A DNA stretch of 64,000 bases from a virus: the IMG/VR virus record IMGVR_UViG_3300035183_000096, positions 62,001 through 126,000 of that record, one strand, 5' to 3'. How positions within the stretch are numbered: the stretch's first letter is position 1; every line of letters begins with the position of its first letter. The notes beneath the pieces are model-generated. The model was not told the DNA's origin and made no database searches. It worked only from the letters and a program-made list of their open reading frames with translations. Both the position numbers and the translations under genes were made by a program. Shown in pieces: positions 11,401-20,434 of the stretch.

Positions 11401-14400
11401 TTTGCTCTGGACTTATATCGGTTGTCTTACCGACATTCGTAGCACCAACTAATTGTTCTTCGACTTCACCAAGAGTTGCTCCACCGAATGCGGCAGAACG
11501 CACATTTCTAAACTGGCCCGTCAATTCAAAGATAGCCTTACGAATTTCCAAAGGTAGATTTTCTATACCTACTTGTCTTGCTGCTAGTAAGCCCTTAGCT
11601 CCCAAGTTTAATCTCTGTAGTTGTTCAGGGTCAGAAGTCAATAGAGTCTTAGCTAAACTACGACGCTCACCTCTTTCTTGCTCAATAGCGTTTAACTTCT
11701 CAGAAGCAATAGCAGCTTTATCAGCATTCTCCGCCAAGTTACGGAGAGCCTGTCTTGCGTTTGCGGCGGCGTTCTGGAATTGAATTAATTCAGCAGCAGC
11801 TTTAGCAGATGCCTCACTACCAACTGGGGCACTATCCCTTCTCTTTAGAGCTTCTTCGGCCTTTTTTTCATTATAAGCTATAACTTTACTTATGGCGACT
11901 GGGTCATTGGCCTCAGCACCCTTTAGACCAGTAAGCCTCTCCTGTCCAATTTGGAATGGCCGAGTAAGTTGATTTATAGTTAGAAAATCAGTAACACTAC
12001 CTTGACGGCCTTCTGCTCTAGCCTGGAATAATGCGTTGGTTTTAGCAAGAGAAAGTTCAAGGTTGTCAATCTTACCTCTTTCGCTGTTGACAAGGTTGCC
12101 TTGCTTAGCTCCCTGAGCAAGACCCGCATTTAGTCTTCCCGCTTGGTCATACAAAGCTCTTCCCATTTCAGCTAAGGCCTTCTTAAACGGGTTGAAATCA
12201 CCAAGAAGTTCTTCGGTTATTTTTTCTGGAGATTCCCTAAGTTTTTCAGCTATATCCTCTGGTTTTGACCCTTCCGCTTTGGATACGATACTATCTGTTA
12301 TTTCTTTAGGTATATTATTAGCATCAAGTTGTTCGCGAAGTTCAATGCCTAGATTTTTTTTACCAAACGCGCTTGATTTAAGAACTGTTGATAGTATTGA
12401 TGGTAGTATTCTTTCGGCTTTATTTAGACCATTAGCGAGTACACCTAATTGATTGTTAGGCACTTGAGCAGTTATGTCTAATATACTTTGATTGAAAGCG
12501 TCCTGATTAGGAGCGCCAAATTGTCTAATACCTTCCTCTGTGTTTCTAAAAGCTATAGGTGTAAAACCACTGTCGAACTTATCAGTCACTAATGTAATCG
12601 AACGTCCAAGGTCTGTAACGCTTTGTGACGCCGTGCTGAAAGCCTGAGCCAATCTATTTATGCTTGACAATACATTATTTACTTCGATAGCAGCATCCTT
12701 TCTTCCTCGTTCAATAGATAATGCCTTTGCTTGCTCCCTAAAAGACTTAACAAAGTCATTCAAAACCTTATCAACTGGCACATTCTTTACTAAGGATATA
12801 GAGCTGAGAATGTCTCTATTGTTTATAGCAAAGTTCTTCTTGAAGTTTTCTACTTCCGCATTAAGTTCTTGTTCATTTAATGTTCTAGTAGTTATCTGTT
12901 TAGCGAAGTTAGCTATTTCCTTATTCATCGCTTCAGCAAGAGCAGGTAATTGCAAACCTAATTGTTGTTTTATGTTAGATAGAGTAGTATCTGCTATTTC
13001 TTGATTCTTGGGTCTAAAGTCGTATTCAGTGGCGCTTAAATCACCAAAAGTATTACCACTTATTAAACCAAGGAATCTACTACCAAAAGCCTTAACTCTA
13101 TTAAATCCCTCATCAACGAATGTTTGTTCAAATTGCTTACTAGTTTTATTAATAGAAGCATCAACTACTTGTCTTGTTATAGAATTAATAGATGCAATAT
13201 TTCCACCCTTACCAGAGTTGAACTCTTCTAACTGTTGTTGAAATTTAGTAAATGTCTTTTCAAGCTCAACTTCAGCTAACTTTTGATTAGTTTCCTTAAC
13301 AGCCTGAGCAAAACCCAATGCGGCACCAGCGGCAGCACCAAAGGCTACACCAATCGGTCCAAACGCAACACCAATACCGGCACCTATACCAGCACCAGAA
13401 AGTGCACCACCAATCCTTTCTTCTCTAACAGCTTGATTTCTTAATGCTTCATTTGGGGCTGTTTCAATAGACAAACCTTTTGTTCTACCAAATTGTTCAA
13501 ACAATACAGACGCGGCGGCTATACCTGTTACACCAGCTACACTGGCTGTTTTACTAAGTTGAGCAAATTTTTGTTTCTTAGCTTCCTTTTCATACTTTTT
13601 AGCATCCGGCAATGTTGTTCTTGCTTCCTTTAATCTTTGTGCTTCTTCTTGGGCTTTATTTCTACTCCTCTCTATAATATCACGTTGTCTTTGAACATCA
13701 GGTTGACTTTCAAAACTCTTTCTGGCCGATTCTGCCTCACGTTCTATTTTCTGAAAACTAGGTAGGCCAAGTGTAGCCTGTCTTTTGTTGAAAGCTCTTA
13801 ATGCCTTCTGTCTATCTACTTCATTGATACCACCCTCTAAAGTGGCTATCTCATCCGGAGTAGCAGAAGCAGCTCTAGCTTTAGCGGCTGTAAGACCTAA
13901 ACCTTCTTGCCTTCTAATGGTTGTTATAAGAGTCCTATCCTTCAATTCAGACTTAGCCGTATCTAAAGCAACACCAGCATTAACCAGTCTAGTGTCAGAA
14001 ACCTCACGGCTCGCTATATCACGCTCTGCTCTTTTACGTGAGGAGGCAGTATCTTTAAGACCCCTAACAGCACTTCTTTCTTGACGTTCAATCTGATATA
14101 CACGTTTACTTGCCTCATTCAGTGCTTTGAATGCGTTAGTGGTTTCCTTTATACTAGAAACCAAATTAACCATGGTTCCAGCAAGTACGGTTATAACAGC
14201 AAAGCCCTCTATACCAGAACTAGCCGGAATAGGAGTGCCGCCAGTCTGAAAGCGTTGAACTACACCACCAGTATGATAACGAGGTAATTCACCAGTCTGA
14301 TTCATCTTGTCTAAGTTTTGCTTACCAAGACGAGCCGCACTTTGCTTAGAAAGAACGTACTCACCAGGAGTAAGTAAGGCCGGAACCTCACCACCACTAG

Positions 14401-16558
14401 CTCTTGATATAGCTCCATATTTTTTATCAATCTCCTTTGGTGGCTTTTGACGAGGCTCGTCAGTCTCTTCTTCTTCGACACCATACCGTCTAATAGCTTT
14501 GGACAAAACTTTAATTCTAGCTTCCTCGTTATCCGTTAATTTGGCGTCACCATTACTACCCAATGTTCCTGGGAAAATTTTATCAATAGACTTAGGAACT
14601 TTAGGAAAATCAAAGTCTTGATTAGAACTAACAATCTTAGTATTTGCTATAGCTTGTAGTGCTGCTTCAAAGATTCTACCTTGACCTTGAGGATTTACAA
14701 CCTTATCAACTAAATCATCATCTATTTTCTCAACATTTCCACCAAAAACATCATTAGCTATTTGACTTACAGCAGTTTTTACACTGGACCTAAACTTAAT
14801 ACCCAACTCATTCTCAGCCTTAACAGATGGTCCAACTGTACGCATAGTAGCCGTTGCTTTTCTTGCTTTACCAATTTTCTCGCGTGCCTCTTCTGTTAGT
14901 TTTCCTCTAGGAGCAACAATAGTGGCAAACTCTGAACTACCCTTCTTATTAGGATTTAAGTATAGTAATGATAATCCTCTACCTCCGTCTTTAGCCCTAA
15001 CAACTCCACCCTGACCATACTTATTTATGCGCTCTAGCGTACCATAACCTATAGCTTGAGCAGACTGCTTGCGAATGACATATTCACCTGGAGTTAGGTA
15101 AGCTGGAACCGTATCTCCGTCACCAGTTCCAGGTACTATACCACCACCAGCCCTATTAATTGGTCTTCCCAACGTATCAGAACGCCCTAAAAAACCTGAA
15201 CCAACACTATTAAAAAACGCTCCTAGAGAAGAGCTTAACTTAACAGCGGCTAAAGCTGTAAGCAAAGGAACAAGTGGTTTAATGGCCTCAATTAAGGTTA
15301 GAGCATTTTTGGTTGCTGTGGCTAAGAAAGTAACTAGATAGTTAAAGCCTTGAGATTGTACAATAGACCTACCTAGAGCTAAGATTTCTTCCTTAACTTT
15401 AGTAAGTTGAACTATGTAAGCCTCTTGCGCTTGTTTAGCATTAACAGTGAGGGAAATACCGCCGGATTGAGCTACGTTAAGAGCTTTCTGAGCAGTTTCA
15501 AACTCTTGAATAAGTGGCACTACCTTTGAGATTTGACGTATGCCACCAATCTCTTCAACAATGGAAGCGAATCTTGTATCTGTTGTTGGTAGATTCTTAA
15601 GAGCTATACTTAATCTACGAATAGCTTCATATGGACCTACGAACTTACCTTCTAGGTTAGCATCACCAAGAGAAACAGCTTCTTCTTTCGTTCTTCTAAG
15701 TTGAATGCCGAGCGCCTCAAGCTCTTTAATTGTTTCTGGGCGTTGAATACGAGCAAAGATTGTGCGAAAAGCCGTAGCGATACTTTCAGCGCTTTCGCGG
15801 GTTGTAGCACGAACGCTTGTAAATAGAGCTATTAACTCATTTAAGTCACCACCAGCTACTTTGAAAGCTCCACCAGTACGCTTAATAGCATCAATCAAGT
15901 CCCTAGACTCAACGGCGAATGCACCAGCAACAGCGTTAATAGAACCTAACTGTTCTTCCAAATCGTTGGCTCCTGTCTTGAATTGTTGCATTATAGCAAC
16001 AACACCTTCGGTGGTTGACTTCAAATCATCGAAGTTAGGAGCTAGAGCGGCCTTAGCTAATGCCTCAAGAGAGGTTTGCACATCTTGTGTTGCTAAACCA
16101 GCTTGTTTGAGGACTACGGCAGCGGCCAATAACTCTTTGGAACTCACACCAAGAGTTTTAGATAATCCAGTGATTTCCTTTTCTAGTTGTGAAATCGTAC
16201 CGTAAGTGTCTCCGCTAACCTGAGCGAGTCTAACTAATTCGCGCTGGAATTTAACAGCCTCACCAATGGCTTCTTTTAGAGTACCAACAAATGTAATAAA
16301 GCCACCAGCAGCAATAGTATAAGCTAAAAATCTCTTAGCTGCTATACCAGTCTGCTCACCAAGTTTATATATGGAATCAGTAACCTTATCAGCCCCATCC
16401 TTAATCGCTCTTAAAGATGTGGTAGCGGCAGCAATGTTAGGAGCATCAACTTTGATATTTGCGTTTAAGCCTTGAAGTTGAGACTTCATTTGAGCCAAAA
16501 CGGTACCAAGGTTTTGCGGACTGCGTACTATTAAATTAACATAAGCATTCATTGCCAC
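8462..16558 (-). CDS. Tail tape measure protein (~2698 aa)
   Basis: The longest gene of the window, rich in helices and coiled-coil segments with Ala/Gly-rich hydrophobic stretches (for example around VAGVTGIAAASVLFEQFG and IGAGIGVAFGPIGVAFGAA). The N-terminal ~450 residues follow the phage tape-measure core pattern: FQRELVRLAQVSG, ELLAAAVVLKQAGLATQDV, ATAFRTIFARIQRPETI. Four copies of a DTVPA.LTPGEYV motif punctuate the protein, as known from many tape measure proteins. At about 1.5 angstrom per residue the length predicts a tail near 0.4 micrometre if unprocessed. I take GTG at 16558 as the start (GAGG six bases upstream); ATG at 16552 is the alternative. A longer reading to 16597 lacks a good site. 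Confidence 0.93.
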   Translation of the reverse strand: MAMNAYVNLIVRSPQNLGTVLAQMKSQLQGLNANIKVDAPNIAAATTSLRAIKDGADKVTDSIYKLGEQTGIAAKRFLAYTIAAGGFITFVGTLKEAIGEAVKFQRELVRLAQVSGDTYGTISQLEKEITGLSKTLGVSSKELLAAAVVLKQAGLATQDVQTSLEALAKAALAPNFDDLKSTTEGVVAIMQQFKTGANDLEEQLGSINAVAGAFAVESRDLIDAIKRTGGAFKVAGGDLNELIALFTSVRATTRESAESIATAFRTIFARIQRPETIKELEALGIQLRRTKEEAVSLGDANLEGKFVGPYEAIRRLSIALKNLPTTDTRFASIVEEIGGIRQISKVVPLIQEFETAQKALNVAQSGGISLTVNAKQAQEAYIVQLTKVKEEILALGRSIVQSQGFNYLVTFLATATKNALTLIEAIKPLVPLLTALAAVKLSSSLGAFFNSVGSGFLGRSDTLGRPINRAGGGIVPGTGDGDTVPAYLTPGEYVIRKQSAQAIGYGTLERINKYGQGGVVRAKDGGRGLSLLYLNPNKKGSSEFATIVAPRGKLTEEAREKIGKARKATATMRTVGPSVKAENELGIKFRSSVKTAVSQIANDVFGGNVEKIDDDLVDKVVNPQGQGRIFEAALQAIANTKIVSSNQDFDFPKVPKSIDKIFPGTLGSNGDAKLTDNEEARIKVLSKAIRRYGVEEEETDEPRQKPPKEIDKKYGAISRASGGEVPALLTPGEYVLSKQSAARLGKQNLDKMNQTGELPRYHTGGVVQRFQTGGTPIPASSGIEGFAVITVLAGTMVNLVSSIKETTNAFKALNEASKRVYQIERQERSAVRGLKDTASSRKRAERDIASREVSDTRLVNAGVALDTAKSELKDRTLITTIRRQEGLGLTAAKARAASATPDEIATLEGGINEVDRQKALRAFNKRQATLGLPSFQKIEREAESARKSFESQPDVQRQRDIIERSRNKAQEEAQRLKEARTTLPDAKKYEKEAKKQKFAQLSKTASVAGVTGIAAASVLFEQFGRTKGLSIETAPNEALRNQAVREERIGGALSGAGIGAGIGVAFGPIGVAFGAAAGAALGFAQAVKETNQKLAEVELEKTFTKFQQQLEEFNSGKGGNIASINSITRQVVDASINKTSKQFEQTFVDEGFNRVKAFGSRFLGLISGNTFGDLSATEYDFRPKNQEIADTTLSNIKQQLGLQLPALAEAMNKEIANFAKQITTRTLNEQELNAEVENFKKNFAINNRDILSSISLVKNVPVDKVLNDFVKSFREQAKALSIERGRKDAAIEVNNVLSSINRLAQAFSTASQSVTDLGRSITLVTDKFDSGFTPIAFRNTEEGIRQFGAPNQDAFNQSILDITAQVPNNQLGVLANGLNKAERILPSILSTVLKSSAFGKKNLGIELREQLDANNIPKEITDSIVSKAEGSKPEDIAEKLRESPEKITEELLGDFNPFKKALAEMGRALYDQAGRLNAGLAQGAKQGNLVNSERGKIDNLELSLAKTNALFQARAEGRQGSVTDFLTINQLTRPFQIGQERLTGLKGAEANDPVAISKVIAYNEKKAEEALKRRDSAPVGSEASAKAAAELIQFQNAAANARQALRNLAENADKAAIASEKLNAIEQERGERRSLAKTLLTSDPEQLQRLNLGAKGLLAARQVGIENLPLEIRKAIFELTGQFRNVRSAAFGGATLGEVEEQLVGATNVGKTTDISPEQKAQIEALQQIVQDNNKLQIQAQRELVNNLNQANTNFIKDIEEQFKSFLSKLENSQTEVRRADLQQRKIKTEAAISQIENGGIASKKILSEKFGITTDEQINLIRANQSSFTKLKELNESKSRFDEKEIDNILTKLGPIYNRAGRGIEHYKFDDGGGGGVASQLSLATRNPLLAYIYSKINDKDGRVVISESRKPLLTKQLTEAGIPAEVAGKVLEVFERRFVQGGDKFRESLNNPNNLQKLFRESIAEVFQAESSNLTRQIEAQETEIQQRFTSAGQDDLFNRIKSDPSKITRIIDEAGKIGSSLKDLDTQFQALKKTLEVINGAISKLPPEPEKKAAGGIIFKPHGSDTVPAMLTPGEYVVNARAASKHLGLLNKINSGQDVIYASSGGLIDTSIGMIISINLQEKRRKLKEEEDYLNRRLNKKRITYKRPQARLAAEQDIRFKQAVLGEQNILGNTGLPGFDAFVKSSRQAKGNEFENIAERQAKIERILKFSNTPADKSGQIERAKEIRLLETELYFKDQLAKIGNYRKLEVLGTTDEQIGDKLDSEFSKFLKIKKYEDRLKVIKRLEQRFAILRKRNYNSPSYGFVEAGNELFVSDIVDEIGLGRKNKGQQEVRDENKKGQQVLFIHRKSYPETVEDKIAAIEAKENKLRDEFFKLNKTDREMVSERLKELANKKELYLTLQELQNPYKHRYMLTDDDARDFLGILPEEDIQKKIADLRDYERRLVALSNNENITKPGAKLEQQLATVRNNLSKLTDSKNVRFRTSYYSSGPDEPTTAYITTFDEKGNPDAHLIEQELGPLDVVRNYDRKRFARYASGGVVTGHGAGDKVPALLSAGEYVLNKNAVSRIGTANLHKVNYFAQGGSVPIPTGNGGGGLSSAVDSFNTATATLKSVFDSFIGGTQTLAQAMNNFPRQIEGVFTHRMEVLFNGAEVLTRLQPVMKEVAEEAVYQAISSLKNDFDAQGIRISYPNNTGK
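8815..8950 (-). repeat. Tape measure LSAGEYV motif, copy 4
   Basis: Encodes ASGGVVTGHGAGDKVPALLS and then AGEYVLNKNAVSRIG close to the C terminus. The usual LTPGEYV is changed to LSAGEYV here. Confidence 0.8.
10261..10390 (-). repeat. Tape measure LTPGEYV motif, copy 3
   Basis: Encodes AAGGIIFKPHGSDTVPAMLT and then PGEYVVNARAASKHLG. It is separated from copy 2 by about 3.9 kb of helical sequence. Confidence 0.8.
14263..14405 (-). repeat. Tape measure LTPGEYV motif, copy 2
   Basis: Encodes ASGGEVPALLTPGEYVLSKQ and then a Ser-Ala-Ala-Arg-Leu-Gly helix, ending in HTGGVV. It lies within 1 kb of copy 1. Confidence 0.8.
15009..15160 (-). repeat. Tape measure DTVPA-LTPGEYV motif, copy 1
   Basis: Encodes GDGDTVPAYLTPGEYVIRKQ followed by a Ser-Ala-Gln-Ala-Ile-Gly helix start and a Gly-rich end. 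This is the first of four copies of the same ~45-residue unit in the tape measure protein. Confidence 0.8.
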
Positions 16559-16604
16559 ATTAAACCTCACTAAAAGCAAAAAGCCGCAGCGTACCAAGCG
16601 TGAG

Positions 16605-16640
16605 TTCTTGGCGTACTACGACTTAATGCTATCCTAATAG
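16605..16640 (-). promoter_or_regulatory. Hairpin in the leader of the tape measure gene
   Basis: In the 87 bases between the upstream gene and the tape measure start, the minus strand can form a stem with CCAAG/CTTGG at its core and a flanking GTAC/GTAC. A T-rich tract (GGCTTTTTGCTTTT) follows about eight bases later. It may act as a weak attenuator before the very long tape measure gene. No homologue was compared. Confidence 0.4.
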
Positions 16641-16645
16641 AAGGG

Positions 16646-17623
16646 TTATTCCTTCTTGTTTTCTATCTTAGTCGTCTCTTCTTTAGCCTGCCTTAACTTA
16701 GCCTTTCTTTCTTCCCATTCAATCTTCTTTTTTCTAAACTCTTCTAACTCAGCTTTATACTCATCATCCAGTATGGGCTTACCTTGCTCATCTACAAATG
16801 GTTGTGGTTCCACTAAGTATTCGCCTTCATCCGTAAAAGCATTACCATTTATGTCTATCAAATCACCTTCATCATTTACCGGGCGACCAAACTCATCAAT
16901 TAGTTGCCCTTTACGATTGATTCGTTTGCCCTCTTTATTGATTAAGTTTAACTCATTATCCATAAATCCATACTTAATCAACCATGCGTTTTCGGGTAAG
17001 TCTTTCAGAGAATCACGACGATTACCAAAAAATAGCTCATAGAAAGCTGATGTAGCCTGTTCTATAACTGGATACTCTTTATCATCATCGGAGCGTTTGT
17101 ACTGAGCTTTATCGGAGAAATCTTCATAGGAAGAAAAAACTCTTTTATTAGTATCTTCATACACCGTACAGGCGTAGATTAAATAGTTAATACGGGCACT
17201 ACTTGCGCGTCCTTCCGCGGAGTTCATTTCAAGAGATGTGCGAAGGGATGTCATCTCAAATAATTCATTCCTAAGTTCCTGCATTTCAATAGCAAGACCA
17301 TAGTATGTATTTTTATCAAACACGCCATGACTTCCCTTTTGCATAGGCTCTGTGCGCCTCTTTAACTTTAACTCACTATCAAATAACTTCCTTTTAAGTT
17401 CCGCAAACCTCTTATCCATTTCCTCAGTCCAAACATTCTGTTCCCTGAGTGACTTTTCCAGTTTAGCGGCTAACGGAATACCCATATCAAGACATTCATT
17501 ATAAGTTTTTGCGTGTACTCTATCACCTTCTTTCAATTCTTCAGCGGTAGGTAATCTAACAACTATCTGCTTATCATTTAGTTTGGCCTTAATCGGTACA
17601 CTTGGTCCTTTAATCTTAGACAT
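16646..17623 (-). CDS. Tail assembly chaperone-position protein, paralogue of the 357-aa protein (325 aa)
   Basis: A 325-residue charged, mainly helical protein directly upstream of the tape measure gene. Its N-terminal half parallels that of the 357-aa protein two genes upstream: a short beta start, PTAEEL...RVHAKTYNECLDMG, then A..EK.L.E..VW and a coiled-coil F..L...L region, then NYLIYACTVY. The C-terminal part (residues ~225-275) is a run of short KG/EG-turn units (NKEGKRINRKGQLIDEFGRP), resembling small beta repeats. Gene order (tube, these proteins, tape measure) is where tail assembly chaperones are coded, which is the basis of the call. Confidence 0.5.
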   Translation of the reverse strand: MSKIKGPSVPIKAKLNDKQIVVRLPTAEELKEGDRVHAKTYNECLDMGIPLAAKLEKSLREQNVWTEEMDKRFAELKRKLFDSELKLKRRTEPMQKGSHGVFDKNTYYGLAIEMQELRNELFEMTSLRTSLEMNSAEGRASSARINYLIYACTVYEDTNKRVFSSYEDFSDKAQYKRSDDDKEYPVIEQATSAFYELFFGNRRDSLKDLPENAWLIKYGFMDNELNLINKEGKRINRKGQLIDEFGRPVNDEGDLIDINGNAFTDEGEYLVEPQPFVDEQGKPILDDEYKAELEEFRKKKIEWEERKAKLRQAKEETTKIENKKE

Positions 17624-17625
17624 TC

Positions 17626-18000
17626 CTAGTTACTCCTGTTGCTCTTAATCGGTAAAATATAATTGTACCTCTTCCATGTAATAATATATTCATTGATTTC
17701 ATTTTGAAAAGCTCTTATTTGGTTATTACCAAGATTGAGCATATTTTTACGCGCTATCTGAAATAGCTCATACCATCGTTTTTCTTCCTCAGTTCTTTCC
17801 TCTGGTTTCTTATTTCTTCCCCATAACTCACCAAAGGCTTCTTCCATTTCTGCCACACATCCAACCATACTTGTCTTAATTTTCTTGACACCTATGTTAG
17901 ATAAACGTTGCGCAGACCTTTGATTATAGTTATTATCTGAGGAAACTTTCTCTCTTTCCTTGGCCGCTTTTAATAATTGTAGTGATAAATCGTTTCCCAT
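17626..18000 (-). CDS. Small protein between two tail-chaperone-like genes (124 aa)
   Basis: A 124-residue basic, helical protein (MGNDLSLQLLKAAKEREKVS start). I take ATG 18000 because AGGAAAGGG lies just upstream and the codon directly follows the upstream TAG. A longer reading from 18027 would overlap the upstream gene by 26 bases. It ends TAG-GA-ATG into the next gene, indicating translational coupling. The family is not recognised. By location it may be a tail assembly chaperone partner. Confidence 0.6.
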   Translation of the reverse strand: MGNDLSLQLLKAAKEREKVSSDNNYNQRSAQRLSNIGVKKIKTSMVGCVAEMEEAFGELWGRNKKPEERTEEEKRWYELFQIARKNMLNLGNNQIRAFQNEINEYIITWKRYNYILPIKSNRSN

Positions 18001-18001
18001 A

Positions 18002-19075
18002 CTATCCCTTTCCTTTAACTCTGTCACTATATGCCTTGGCTATCATTTGTTGTTTCTTAATTATAGCATCAGGCTGGTTTACGACTTCTAATACTCCATG
18101 TTCCTCAACCTTCTTCATAAGAGTCTTTTGCTGTGCTTTAGCTGCCGGGTCGTTGGCCGCATACACTCTCTTACGAAGCTCATCATCTTTACCTACAACA
18201 ACAAACACATCACCCGAGTTCTTAATATCCGGGTTAGTAATATGAGATTCTAACCATTCCTTATCTGTTTCCTTACTTCTTTTACGCTTCTGTATGATAA
18301 ACCATCCATCAAGAGCATCATCATCATTGATTAACTCTTCTGGTGGACAATTGGGGTGTTCATATATATTATCATACACTTGGGTCCAATAGACAAGTGC
18401 TTTTTGCTCATCTGTAAGTTCGATTGCTGAGCAAGGAAAAACTCTATCACCTGTGGCCTTCTTGCAAAACCATATACTACGCCACGGCTCCGTCCTAGCT
18501 AACTCACGGAATTGAGCCTCGGTGATTTTATATTTACTAGCGTCATTATTTAATTCGTCAACTATAGCCGGATTAGATGTCCAATAGGTTTCTGACTCAA
18601 ACATCTTTTTGCCATCTATAGTGTAAACTGACATGGCAGTAAGATAGCGAGCTTTCTGTAAAAGGGCTAAACCGTTCGCAGAAACATAATCATATTCATG
18701 GTGTCGTGTGTGTAGTCTGTCTAACTCAAGCTTTGTTTTACGAATTGCTTCCTTAATAGTTAGACGTGAGTTACTATTTATATAGGTATTACACAATGTT
18801 ACTTTTAGTTCTTCTAAATCTTTCGACAACTTATCAAACTTTGCTTGCAAAACTGGATTCCATATAGCTTTGTTTTCTAAAAATTCCTCAAATTCTTCTT
18901 CACACTTCGCTCCTTCTGTAAGAGCTTCTGTATATGTTTCTTCATATACTCGTTCCGCCTCATACTTATCCTCAATAGTAGGATGCTTTAATATAAAAGT
19001 GCCAAACCTAGTTTTGCATTTTATCTTACCATTAAGAATACGATAAATCATTAACTGACGTTCTGTGTCATTCAT
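18002..19075 (-). CDS. Tail assembly chaperone-position protein (357 aa)
   Basis: The first of three small genes between the tube gene and the tape measure gene. Residues ~20-70 (KTRFGTFILKHPTIEDKYEA, then ERVYEETYTEALTEG) and the following coiled coil align by eye with the start of the 325-aa protein, suggesting an old duplication. A Cys-containing segment (PWRSIWFCKKATGDRVFPCS) lies in the middle. It starts at ATG behind AGGAGTAAGGA and just after a strong terminator, so its level should be lower than that of the tube protein. Confidence 0.5.
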   Translation of the reverse strand: MNDTERQLMIYRILNGKIKCKTRFGTFILKHPTIEDKYEAERVYEETYTEALTEGAKCEEEFEEFLENKAIWNPVLQAKFDKLSKDLEELKVTLCNTYINSNSRLTIKEAIRKTKLELDRLHTRHHEYDYVSANGLALLQKARYLTAMSVYTIDGKKMFESETYWTSNPAIVDELNNDASKYKITEAQFRELARTEPWRSIWFCKKATGDRVFPCSAIELTDEQKALVYWTQVYDNIYEHPNCPPEELINDDDALDGWFIIQKRKRSKETDKEWLESHITNPDIKNSGDVFVVVGKDDELRKRVYAANDPAAKAQQKTLMKKVEEHGVLEVVNQPDAIIKKQQMIAKAYSDRVKGKG

Positions 19076-19102
19076 TCCTTACTCCTGTTGTCCTAAACAG
19101 AT

Positions 19103-19136
19103 AGAAAAGAGCGGCATGGTTCCTGTACCACGCCGC
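19103..19136 (-). terminator. Intrinsic terminator after the tail tube gene
   Basis: On the minus strand GCGGCGTGGT pairs with ACCATGCCGC (10 bp, one G-U pair, six-base loop), directly followed by TCTTTTCT. It lies between the tube gene and the chaperone-like genes and can lower downstream expression. Confidence 0.85.
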
Positions 19137-19163
19137 CCTTATAATACACCTTAACTCAGATTA

Positions 19164-20375
19164 TTATCCACCTGGATTTATCCAATATGCACCACCATTA
19201 CCTGAACCAGTAAGTGGGAATCTGAAGCTGCTCTTTGGGTCGCCTGTATGTAATACGGTAAAGTCATTAAAGGTAGTGTATGTATATGTAATAGTTTGGT
19301 TAGAACCACCAGTTTCACCACCACCAATGTTTACACTCTGTAACTTATTCTTCGTACCAAGGTTAATACGAGTGCCTTCACGGGTAGCAATACGAATAGA
19401 CTCGTTACGCAAATTGTTGCCGTCAGAATAAATACCTTCTTCAAGAGCTTCAATAGCATCACCGCTTACGCTTAATACTTCCCATTCGGAAGTTACTTCT
19501 GTTGGGAAACGAACATAACGGAAGTATGGGGCGCGTCTGCCAAGCTCAAAGATTTCATCGCGACCAAAGTTAGAGTTGACTTTAATGTTTTGAGCGTGTA
19601 CAAGTCTATCTCCATTTGCATCTAGTAAGTTCAAACCGCTTGCGTTACCTACAATTTGAACTGGAATGTTGGTTGCGTGAGCATATACGGAAACACCATT
19701 AGCGTCAGTGCCGTAAAATTGATTTGCAGTATATAAGCCACCTGTTGGTACACCAGTGTCCCATAACAAATCTTCACGTCTGTTGACACCACCAATACCA
19801 ACTGGAGCATCTGGGTTATTGAAATATAGACCATTGAAGAAACCAGTTAATACACCAGGACCAGAGCCTCTAGCGCCACCAGTAGAATACAACAGCTTGT
19901 TATTGCAAACCATGGTTAGACTTTCTGTAAAGTGACCATTAACTGGGAAATTATAGCTTAAAGCGCTAACATAAGCTCCGCTTAACATCATAGCAGCAAC
20001 GGCTGTACCGGAAGCATTATCTTGAGTATCTGGAAAGATACCCATAGCTACCATAGCACGAGCATTACTACGGCCAATTAGAGACGGGCTTGTGCTACCA
20101 GTAGAAGTTGCTAAGTGCCATGCTAACGGATAACCGTCAAGTACGCGCTCTACAGTCATTTCTATGTTAGGAATGTTTTCTATATTTTCATAGTTAGCAA
20201 GTTGACCTAACTCGAAAACCTGTTCTAGTCTAAAATCTGTACGAAGACCAGCGCTTTGACCACCGTGCACAACGTGGCTATCGTTGAAGTTCGTAAATGT
20301 GTAGCTAGGATTTGTGCTAGTTGCTGGAGCTATTAGAATCTGTTCAATAGCATAAAACACTCTCTTATTAGCCAT
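19164..20375 (-). CDS. Major tail tube protein (403 aa)
   Basis: A 403-residue beta-rich protein without transmembrane segments. It begins MANKRVFYAIEQILIAPATS and contains NIEMTVERVLDGYPLAWHLA and, near the C terminus, RIATREGTRINLGTKNKLQS. Blocks such as VERVLDGYPL and FTESLTMVCNNK fit tail-tube-type proteins. It lies directly before the chaperone-like genes and tape measure gene, has a good site (GGAGATAAATAACA) and is followed by a strong terminator, as expected for an abundant virion protein. The tube role is inferred from this context. Confidence 0.7.
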   Translation of the reverse strand: MANKRVFYAIEQILIAPATSTNPSYTFTNFNDSHVVHGGQSAGLRTDFRLEQVFELGQLANYENIENIPNIEMTVERVLDGYPLAWHLATSTGSTSPSLIGRSNARAMVAMGIFPDTQDNASGTAVAAMMLSGAYVSALSYNFPVNGHFTESLTMVCNNKLLYSTGGARGSGPGVLTGFFNGLYFNNPDAPVGIGGVNRREDLLWDTGVPTGGLYTANQFYGTDANGVSVYAHATNIPVQIVGNASGLNLLDANGDRLVHAQNIKVNSNFGRDEIFELGRRAPYFRYVRFPTEVTSEWEVLSVSGDAIEALEEGIYSDGNNLRNESIRIATREGTRINLGTKNKLQSVNIGGGETGGSNQTITYTYTTFNDFTVLHTGDPKSSFRFPLTGSGNGGAYWINPGG

Positions 20376-20434
20376 TGTTATTTATCTCCATAGGAAAACC
20401 TATCATCAGGGATACTACTACTTACACCACTTTT

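Noticed and set aside
16558-16597. Start of the tape measure protein at 16597
   Set aside because: The extra residues (VRCGFLLLVRFNV) come from the leader hairpin area and lack a site; GAGG fits the GTG at 16558 or ATG at 16552.
17990-18030. Programmed frameshift joining the 357-aa and 124-aa genes
   Set aside because: The shift would have to be +1 and there is no XXXYYYZ heptamer; ATG 18000 with AGGAAAGGG explains the second gene as a separate product.
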